Assembly: GCA_033032865.1 (NCBI GenBank)
Contig: JAWHQI010000148.1
Coordinates: 2,995,501 to 3,059,500 of the forward strand
Length of the DNA stretch: 64,000 nt
Direction of reading: 5' to 3'
From: Dactylorhiza incarnata
Taxonomy: Eukaryota; Streptophyta; Magnoliopsida; Asparagales; Orchidaceae
Below the pieces are notes generated by a model. That model had not been told where the DNA came from. It worked only from the letters and a program-made list of their open reading frames with translations, and ran no database searches. The translations under genes and the position numbers were made by a program. How positions within the stretch are numbered: position 1 is the stretch's first letter; each line of letters starts with the position of its first letter. Shown here piece by piece: positions 56,954 through 64,000 of this stretch.

Positions 56954-58150
56954 TTAAGAAAAGAAACGCTTAAAATCATCCCCACTCCAAGTGTGAGGCA
57001 GTTCTTCTCCTTCGTAAGTTTGGAGACGGTATGCGCCGTTCTTGAGCACCTCTTTTACAACAAACGGCCCTACCCAATTTGGATTAAGTTTTCCTACTGA
57101 GATAGATCTTGCTGCCATATCTACCTTTTTTATAACCAGATCTCCAACGATGAACTCTTTAATTCTGACATTTTTATCAAATAGTCTCGCCACCCTTCTC
57201 TTCACTTCTTCCTGTCTGAGTGTTGCTGTATCTCTTAGCTCTTCGATAAGATCAAGGCTGCATTTTAGTTCCTCATCATTCTCCTCCATCCAGTAATCAT
57301 GGTTTTGCTGAGATAATAAAACCCTTGGACTTTTCACCTCGAATTCAACAGGAATTAGAGCCTCTGAAACATGTGTTAGCTTGAAAGGAGTTTCTCCGTA
57401 GCTGAGGTGGGAGTTGTTCTCAAAGCCCATAATACTGAAGATAATTGTTCCGCCCAATTTCCTCAGAGATTCTCCACCTTTTTTTTAAGAGATTAATTAT
57501 GAGTTTATTGGCAGCCTCTACTTGCCCGTTGCTTCTAGGATGATGCACAGAAGCAAAACATAGCTCAGTGCCAATCTGGCCACAGAAGTCTATGAGCTGA
57601 GGATTATTGAATTGAGAACCGTTGTCCGTTATAATGGCCATTGGAATACCATTCCTGCATAGTATCTCCCCCTAGACAAAATTTTTCATGACCTGAGTAG
57701 TTATTTAGCCTATGCTCTCGCCTCTATCCATTTGCTAAAATAGTCACTCATGACTATAATATATCGGCGTTGCCCACTTGCCATAGGAAAAGGCCCAGCC
57801 AAATCCATCCCCCAAACTATGAACGTACATGGGGTTGCTATAGACTTTAGCTGCTGAGCCGGTTGATTCTGTAAGGGAGCAAACTTTTGTCATTGGACAC
57901 ATTTTTTAGCGAACTTCTCTGCATCCTTCCTCATTTGCGGCCAAAAATACCCTTGCCTTAGAATTCTTTTCTCCAATGTCCGAGCTCTAGAGTGTCCACC
58001 ACACTCTCCTGAATGAACATCCCGAAGAACAATTGGGATTTATTCCTCTGAGACGCACCGAGCTAGGGGCGATAGGAAAGTTTTCCTGTAAAGTACTCCT
58101 GCAACAAGATAATAATGAGCTGCTTTCAATCTAAACCTTTTCCTATCTTT
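56954..58150 (-). pseudogene. Tat integrase
   Basis: Minus-strand pieces: GMDLAGPFPMASGQRRYIIV at about 57815-57755 (first Asp), TDNGSQFNNPQLIDFCGQIG at about 57625, HHPRSNGQVEAANK at about 57540 (Glu), then the C-terminal part (LDLIEELRDTATLRQEEVKR, LNPNWVGPFVVKEVLKNGAY) ending DDFKRFFS at 56957. No chromodomain follows. Stops and shifts near 57960, 57700 and 57480 break it. The C-terminal 167 codons are still open. Confidence 0.88.
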
Positions 58151-58165
58151 TACCATCGAATGGAG

Positions 58166-59287
58166 TTATTCGGTTGATAGATAGAGGACGAATGGATCCA
58201 TCCATGATGGGCATTGATCTATCTCCATAATTTTCCCTCCCTCAATCGCTGGGTGAAACAACTCTGAGGTGGTTCCCCCTTTCACAAAGGCTAGATACTG
58301 CTTCAGAATATGATCTCTGGTTTCAAAAGTACCGTTGACCTGAGATGCCATCACCAGAGAGTCTGTTTTGATCTGAACGTCCTCAATTCCCAATTCCCTA
58401 GCAAATCTGAGACCAGCCAATAAAGCCTCATACTCTGTCTGATTATTAGTTGTTGTGAAATAGAACTTCAAGGCTTGATCCAATCTGACTCCGTTTGGAT
58501 TGATCAAAATGACTTCTGCCCCGGATGAATTCTTCCCTGAAGCTCCATCCACAAAGATCGTCCAAGCAAGAGATGTTCCAGCTTCCTTCTTTGTCAAAAC
58601 CTCACTTGCATCAATCAAGAAATCTGCCAAAACCTGACCTTTGATTGCTACTCTTGGGACATAAGAGATGTCAAATTCACTGAGCTCTATTGCCCACTTA
58701 GCTAGCCTTCCCAAATGCTCTGGCTTCTCTAAGACATTCTTCAATGGGAGATCAGTAACCACTTGGATCGAATGAGCTTGGAAATAAGTTCTTAGCCTCC
58801 TTGCTGAAGTTACGAGCATTAAAGCCAATTTTTCAAGAATCGGATAACGGGTCTCCGCATTCTTCAGGATTTTACTCACATAGTAAACTGGGAACTGCTT
58901 CTTCTTCTCTTCTCGGACCAAAACTGAACTTATTGCATCGGAGCCAACTCCCAGGTACAGAAAAAGATCTTCTCCCTCTCTTGGGCTCTGGAGCAGAGGA
59001 GTTGATGTCAATTGTTTTTTCAACTCATTAAACGCATTGTCACATTCCTGTGTCCATTCAAACTTAGCCCCTCTGAGGAGGATTTTGAAGAAAGGAGCAC
59101 TTTTATCTCCCGAACGAGAGATAAAGTGGCTTAGACCTGCCATCCTTCCCCCTAACTGCTGAACTTCTTTGGGGGACTTAGGAGGTGACATTTCTAAGAT
59201 AGCTTTTACCTTATCTGGATTAGGCTCCAATCCTCCCTTATCTTTGGGGGACCAAGAAACTTTCCCTTGCTTGCCCCAAAAACACAC
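58166..59287 (-). pseudogene. Tat RT end, RNase H and second (plant/archaeal-type) RNase H
   Basis: 373 open codons: an RT/RNase H connection with LGGRMAGLSHFISRSGDKSA and FEWTQECDNAFNELKKQL, the first RNase H (LFLYLGVGSDAISSVLVREE, with the usual catalytic residues partly lost), LAKWAIELSEFDISYVPRVA. Then comes the extra RNase H: WTIFVDGASGKNSSGAEVIL, NNQTEYEALLAGLRFARELG, VQIKTDSLVMASQVNG. This additional domain is the hallmark of the Tat clade. The frame is shifted relative to the upstream RT ORF around 59206-59287. Confidence 0.9.
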
Positions 59288-60045
59288 TTCAACGAATTCA
59301 GTCTCATGTTAAAGGTTCGAAGGGTTGCAAACATCTCTGAGAGATCATTTACATGAGACGAGAACGATTTACTTTTTATTAAGAGATCATCCACATAAAC
59401 TTCAATATTTCTTCCTTTTTGACTTCTAAAAACCGTATCCATCATCTCTTGATACGTTGCCCCAGCGTTTTTAAGCCCAGAAGGCATCACAAGATAACAA
59501 AAACAACCGTCATTCGTGATAAATGAAGTGTGTGGAATATCGGGTTTGTGCATTCTAATTTGATGATAGCATGAGAATGCATCTAAAAAACTCATGAAAG
59601 AATAGCCAACTGCAGAATCTACAAAAGAATCTATCTGAGGCAAGGGGTAGCAATCTTTAGGGCAAGCTTTATTGAGTTTCGTGAAGTCAACACACATCCT
59701 CCACTTCCCACCAGATTTCTTGACCATTACAATATTTGATACCCATTCAGGGTACTGAATCTCTTGAACAAATTTGGCCTTCAGCAGCTTTTCTACTTCC
59801 TCTCGGATGGGCTGGGCAAGGGTCGTTGCAACAGCTCTCTTCTTCTGCTTGACAGGGATGGAGTTCGGATCGATATTGAGGTGATGGCAGGCGACATTGG
59901 GATCAACTCCTGGCATGTCATTTGCTGACCAAGAGAAGACATCCAGGTTCTTCAGGAGGCAAGAGATTAGCTGACTCTTGTCAGCTTCAGACAATTCAGC
60001 GTTGATGGAGAGGCTCTTGCTCTCATCTTCCTCGTTGATGGGCAC
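59206..60045 (-). pseudogene. Tat reverse transcriptase
   Basis: An open frame of 279 codons: GVDPNVACHHLNIDP, KKSGGKWRMCVDFTKLNKAC at about residue 118, LPQIDSFVDSAVG, LDAFSCYHQIRM, VMPSGLKNAGATYQ and catalytic IEVYVDDLLIKS near residue 222. It loses frame after KCVFGASKGKFLG, where the equivalent protein continues in the 59287 frame. Upstream, a one-base shift separates it from protease near 60050-60127. Confidence 0.92.
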
Positions 60046-60127
60046 GGCTTGAGATGCTTAGGTAGGTTCCAAGAGAACTCCATCTCTTGCATCTTCTTCT
60101 TCAGCTTCCTCCACAACTGGAACTAGA

Positions 60128-60946
60128 TTAGGAACTTGAGGTACTGAAGCTGGCCTCTTCAGCCACCTGGGAAGATGAAGATACGATCATATTGACCATC
60201 TTGACGTAACATTCCCTAGCCTTATTCGGATCGCTCCTAATCCGATGCTGCTTGCCATTCAGGGCGAATTTCACCGCCTGATGGTAGGTAGACACTACTG
60301 CCTGATACCCGTTCAAAACGGGCCTCACAAAAATTGCGTTGTAGTTGCTAGGAGCATCAACGACTATGAACTTCACAAGCTTTACGCTGCCAGCCAAAAT
60401 TACTGAGAGTGCAACGACTCCCTCCACCTCCTTCTTCTCCCCTGAGAAACCATAGAGGGGTCCCTCAGTGGAAAGAAGAGGCTTTCCCGTCTTCAAGTCT
60501 TCGAAAGCGGGCTTGAAGAGTACATTAACTGAGCTCCCAGTATCAATCAGAATTTTCTCCACAGTGTAGTTTTCTATCACTGCTTTGACGATGACCGCAT
60601 CGTCGAAGGGGTTGGAGGTCAGAGGAAGATCTTCTTCTCCGAAGGTGACTATTCCTCGGACTGGGACGTAGGAGGTAGCAGCAACCTCTGAACGATAAAC
60701 TCTTTTCAAACTTGCCTTTCTTGAAGATTCTGGCCCTGCACCTCCATGGATGCAGAAAAGGTTGCCCAGGGCACCCTCATCATCTGCATCCATGGACTCA
60801 CTGGGGAATCCGATGTTGCCAAGATGGCCAACATCATCAACTTCCTCACACTCCCAGTGAACTTCAACTACCTCCTTGCTCTTGGATGTTGAAGCTTTGG
60901 AGGGATCACTCTTCTGGAGGAGGTCGCGGAGCTTTCCCTCCTTCAA
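60128..60946 (-). pseudogene. Tat aspartic protease
   Basis: 272 open codons containing ILIDTGSSVNVLFKPAFEDL (active site) at about residue 135, a GFSGEKKEVEGVVALSV segment and KFIVVDAPSNYNAIFVRPVL (usual G replaced by V). It shares a frame with gag, separated by a TAG at about 60953. It cleaves the polyprotein in intact relatives. Confidence 0.88.
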
Positions 60947-60952
60947 GAGCTT

Positions 60953-62550
60953 CTACACTAACACGCGGAGGGCTCTGCAGTCTTCGGACAGATGGCCTCT
61001 TTCCCTGTGATAATCACAGTAAAGAGCCATATTCTGAGATTTCGGGTCGGAGTTGAATGGGGCAGGCTTTCTGAAAAAAGGCTGCTTCTGAAGGATCTGA
61101 ACTACCTCATTCATAGAAACCCCAAGGTTCGTGAAGGATTCTTGGGAATCATTGTTGAATGGCTGGGTAGTCAGAAGAGGGGGCTGAACGTATTGGATCT
61201 GGTGTACGGGAGTAACTTGCTGAGCTGGAGCGGCAGGGGTCGGCATTAGGGGTCCTTTAGGCTGGAAAGGCTGATTCCCCTGGTTGAAACGGTTGTTGCG
61301 GAAGTTCCATACCCTTTTCGGAGCGGGAGGAGGGAACTCTTGGTTTGATTTGGATGACGGCGGAGCCGGATAGAATCCCGCTGAACCTTTCTAGACAGAA
61401 CTGCTAGTCAAATTAGTGACATAGGCGGGGTTGTTGATTTCCCCTTCTATGTAGCGGTTTGCGATGCTGATTAGCTCTTGGTAAGTGTTGGGCTCCCTGG
61501 TTGTAACTTCGAACTTAAGCGGGCCTTCCTGCAAACCATTGATCAGTGCAACCATGTATATAGCAGGTTCAACATCCCTGATCCCGAGAATCTCCTTTTG
61601 AAAACGATCAATGAAGCGAGACGTCGCCTCATTATCCCCTTGCTTGATCTTGAAGAGGGCCGCAGGACCACTCTTCCTTTTCTTTGTTGTCGCAAACCTC
61701 AGAAGGAGTTCATGCCTCAGAACGGAAAAACTCAAGATGGACTGTGAGGGCAGCTTGTAAAACTACTCCATGGAAGGCCCATCAAAGGAGGTGATTAGCA
61801 ATTTGCACCTCACTACATCTAAAATGGTCCTAAGAGCAACAGCTGACTCGAAGACCTGGAGATGCGAAACCGGGTCACTCTCCACAATGAACGTGGGGAG
61901 ACGGGGTTCTCTGAAGCCGTGGGGAATTGCTTCCCGATGAATTATATCAGAGAAAGGCGAGGGCTCCTCCGCCTTAACTTCAACTGTAGGATCAGAAAAT
62001 GAAGCAGGGAAAGCAGCAGAAAAAGGAGTGGAAAGAGGAGCAGCAGGGGCCTGGGGGTAAGCATAATCCTCTTGGAAGTTCAGGGTCCGGGCTGGAGGCC
62101 CCTGAGCTGCTGCTCTGAAAGAACCTTGGCAGGCTGCGAACTCTTCCCGCTGAGACCGCAGAGGAGCCGCAGGCTGAGGGGTCGCGCGGTCAGAGGGGTG
62201 ATCGCTGGCCAAGCGGTCAGGTATGGCGGCCTGACCGGGCTGGGGTAGAATCCTTTGGGAGATCGCCGCCAGAACTTGACCCATGGTCCCCATCTGCTTG
62301 GCGGTCTCCTTCTAGGCTCGAATGATCTCCTGACGATCGCGAGCGCTCTTCTGCTGAGATCGCACGATCTCCTGCTGGGACCGCCTGATCTCCTGCTGAG
62401 CCTGGGCAACCTCTTGTCGAGCTCGGGCGGCCTCCCGGAGAGCCTGCTCAACACGCAACTCGAAATGATGATCGAGGGCATCCAGAGGATCATAGTCGAT
62501 GGGAGGTCGACCACTAGAGTACCGGGGAACTCGTATCCTGTGGTCTGCCA
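60953..62550 (-). pseudogene. Tat gag
   Basis: One frame from MADHRIRVPRYSSGRPP near 62550 to 60953. In-frame stops lie near 62312, 61763, 61391 and 60953, several compatible with C-to-T changes. The N-terminal third is a Gln/Arg/Glu coiled coil (QEVAQAQQEIRRSQQEIVRS). The capsid part includes EAIPHGFREPRLPTFIVESD and LHQELL-like helices at about 61900-61600 (GNEATSRFIDRF-like, VALINGLQEGPLKFEV). A zinc-type segment, ALYCDYHRERGHLSEDCRAL, lies at about 61020-60970. Confidence 0.88.
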
Positions 62551-62583
62551 TCTCGAAGTCTATTGGATTCACCTAAACACTCT

Positions 62584-62604
62584 GATCTGAAGGTCGCGTG
62601 TTCG
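62584..62604 (-). promoter_or_regulatory. Tat primer-binding site matching an internal tRNA-Phe segment
   Basis: The plus strand carries 21 bases (starting GATCTGAAGGTCGCG, ending TGTTCG) identical to the plant tRNA-Phe(GAA) sequence from the anticodon stem through the variable loop into the T arm. The LTR starts three bases later, at 62608. The minus strand could therefore anneal tRNA-Phe, but not its last ~18 nt, which a standard primer site would use. The tRNA comparison is from memory of the conserved plant sequence. Confidence 0.75.
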
Positions 62605-62607
62605 TTC

Positions 62608-63219
62608 TGTTGGTACCAAAAAATGTACCTCCAAAACGCACACTAAGAGAAGGTTGGGGGGAAACTGTGGTGTGCAGGTTACTTAAGACGAGAGATGGGA
62701 GAGAGGAAAAACGAGAAGAGAAAATCTACTCGTATAAACCTCTGAAGAGTAAAACAGGGGGGACTAGAAACAGAGCAGGATCCGAGGTAGAATAGTGACA
62801 GATTTTGAGACCGCTTACACCGGTTGTAAGCTGGGGCTCGAAGTCAAAAGTGCCTTTTCAGGTACCCCTACCCCTCTATTTATAGATGCGGAGGCTGCCC
62901 GAACGGGCAGATCCAAAAATTATGGGCTGCCCGGGATACAGGAGAGCCGGGGCAGAGAGAGGGGGTGCAAAAAACAAAAAAGAAGAAAAAGGGGGCAGAC
63001 CGCCCGGACTTGCAGTCTGAATGAAGCTTGATCGCCTGAGACTTAAGAAGATTTTGGAACTGGTGAGGAGCGGCCCAGTCGGTCTCGCGGATTTGAGACC
63101 GCTGAGTAGGAGCTGCCAGCTGAGTCAAAAGAACTGGTCTGGACGGTCTCACAAATTTGAGACCGCTGGGAAGGTTCATCCTGGCTGAGAAGTGAGATCG
63201 TGTATTTTTTGGGCAAACA
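62608..63219 (-). repeat. Tat 5' LTR (right)
   Basis: TGTTGGTACC to GGGCAAACA, matching the left LTR. Minus-strand TATA box TATAAATAG (plus strand CTATTTATA at 62876-62884), with GCGGTCTCGC...GAGACCGC pairs upstream of it at 63078-63165. It would drive leftward transcription of gag-pol. Confidence 0.92.
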
Positions 63220-63891
63220 TAATGTTTTTGGGCTGAAATCAAGAATTAAGTTAACAGTGGCTAAAATCAATGAATGGGCTCATACAGTCAAGTTAGAGAA
63301 TGACATCTTATCTGGAAGCATTTCAGGACACCAGGTTCTTCTAACTCCTGAAATTCTATTAGATGTTTTTGGTTTTGTGAATGGAAATGAAGATGTGGAT
63401 ATATCTTTTGTTGATTTTGATGAGGCCTTGATTAAAATGGGTCACTCCAATGGAAACCCTAACCATTTGTTACAGAAAAATTTATCTATTAAATATAAGA
63501 TCTTAGCGATGTAGTGGGCAAGGTGTTGCTTGGGAAAACCTCAGCCCATGACTACATTACGAGGCACCAATTTCTGGTGATGGTGGACTTGGTTGAGAAG
63601 AAAAAGATTAACTGGGGAATGATTATCTTTGAATCATTAAGGAAGAAAATCAGCAATGTAAGTGTTGGTTATGGAAGAATATTGGGAATATTTCTTCAAG
63701 AGAAGCATCTAGACCTTTTGGTCTCTCCTAAGGTCTTTATCAATGCAAGTAAAAGGCTAACATCAGCCTTGTTTGGAAAATGGGAAAGAGTAATTCCTAA
63801 GAAGAATCCAAGGGCTGATGCCCCCAGGCCAACTTCAGAAGGCACAAGGACTGTGCAGGTCACTCCCTCAACCCTCCCAGAAGCTACCTGA
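63220..63891 (+). pseudogene. Fragment resembling the S antisense protein (PF20167-like), one frameshift
   Basis: Plus-strand frame to about 63514: INEWAHTVKLENDILSGSIS, then VLLTPEILLDVFGFVNGN. The frame shifts at about 63505-63514 and continues GKVLLGKTSAHDYITRHQFL, VDLVEKKKINWGMIIFESLR, ending TLPEAT at 63891. The order of motifs parallels the S antisense protein (VEITPFDLRSEFGL; RHTIMLKSGDTHSITAQLSL; YYIVEKELFDVADLLLSMIR). The start is missing because the Tat LTR abuts at 63219. It does not continue the CopD gag seen left of Tat. Confidence 0.6.
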
Positions 63892-64000
63892 CCTGCCATG
63901 CAATTGATTTCTGGCGGTTTCTCTTCCCCAACTTTCTCCAGCTTTCAAGACAGCAATTACGCAGCTTACACGCCCTTGGTCACAGGCGTGACCAAGGTCG
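63892..64000. other. Window end, no feature
   Basis: 109 bases after the stop of the preceding fragment; nothing is recognisable. Confidence 0.5.

Larger units (their letters stand above)
49897..63219 (-). mobile_element. Tat: Ty3/gypsy Tat-clade retrotransposon with two antisense genes (13.3 kb)
   Basis: Matching LTRs of 611 and 612 bp lie at 49897-50507 and 62608-63219. The minus-strand order is gag, protease, RT, RNase H, a second plant/archaeal-type RNase H, integrase without chromodomain; the extra RNase H marks the Tat clade. Between integrase and the 3' LTR lie two plus-strand genes. All frames contain stops or shifts. No target duplication is seen: AGCCT is on the left and TAATG on the right. 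Confidence 0.9.

Noticed and set aside
62584..62604. tRNA-Phe gene
   Set aside because: Only an internal 21-base part is present, with no 5' half or acceptor stem, and it sits exactly at a primer-binding position.

Overview
This window is flowering-plant nuclear DNA made almost wholly of nested LTR retrotransposons. Evidence: plant-type Ty1/copia and Ty3/gypsy polyproteins, initiator-tRNA-Met primer sites, long TG...CA LTRs, GT-AG introns and TATA boxes. I see no convincing host gene and cannot name the species. Labels used below are my own: CopA (a TNT1/Tork-like copia family, three copies), S (a Sirevirus), Tk1 and Tk2 (Tekay/Del-like chromoviruses), CopC and CopD (other copia elements) and Tat (a Ty3/gypsy Tat-clade element).

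Layout. 1-450 is an LTR end of a CopA copy whose body lies left of the window. It abuts 451-1578, a 5'-truncated Sirevirus-like LTR that sits in the integrase gene of CopA(+) (1579-4434). CopA(+) is itself inserted in the 3' LTR of Tk1. Tk1 runs on the minus strand: LTR remnant at 4435-4493, decayed gag-pol at 4494-9045, 5' LTR at about 9046-13545 holding an 857-bp terminal-inverted-repeat element. 13546-15468 looks like the leftover interior of Tk2, whose 5' LTR starts at 15469 and carries a 155-bp tandem array (17614-18862). A second degenerate repeat field (about 21080-21740) precedes CopC (about 21950-26060, plus strand, broken). 26061-29557 has no gene that I can support.

From 29558 there is a nest. 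CopD (plus strand) starts at 29558. CopA(-) (30073-47799) is inserted in the CopD 5' LTR, with target duplication ATAAC at both ends. S (32916-44126) is inserted in CopA(-) pol, with target duplication CTCAG at both ends. Tat (49897-63219, minus strand) interrupts CopD gag, but no target duplication is visible and its right flank does not look like CopD. The window ends in an ORF resembling the antisense gene of S.

The most unusual content is a set of genes encoded antisense to two retrotransposons. In S, a plus-strand gene lies between pol and the 3' LTR, with its own TATA box, a 558-bp 5'UTR intron and a 378-codon ORF. In Tat, two consecutive plus-strand genes each have a TATA box and short GT-AG introns (three in all) that keep the reading frame. 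Other notable points: Tat has a primer site matching an internal stretch of tRNA-Phe rather than its 3' end; each family carries its own dyad-symmetric short motif; and one such motif (AGACCGC/GCGGTCT) is shared by the unrelated CopA and Tat families.
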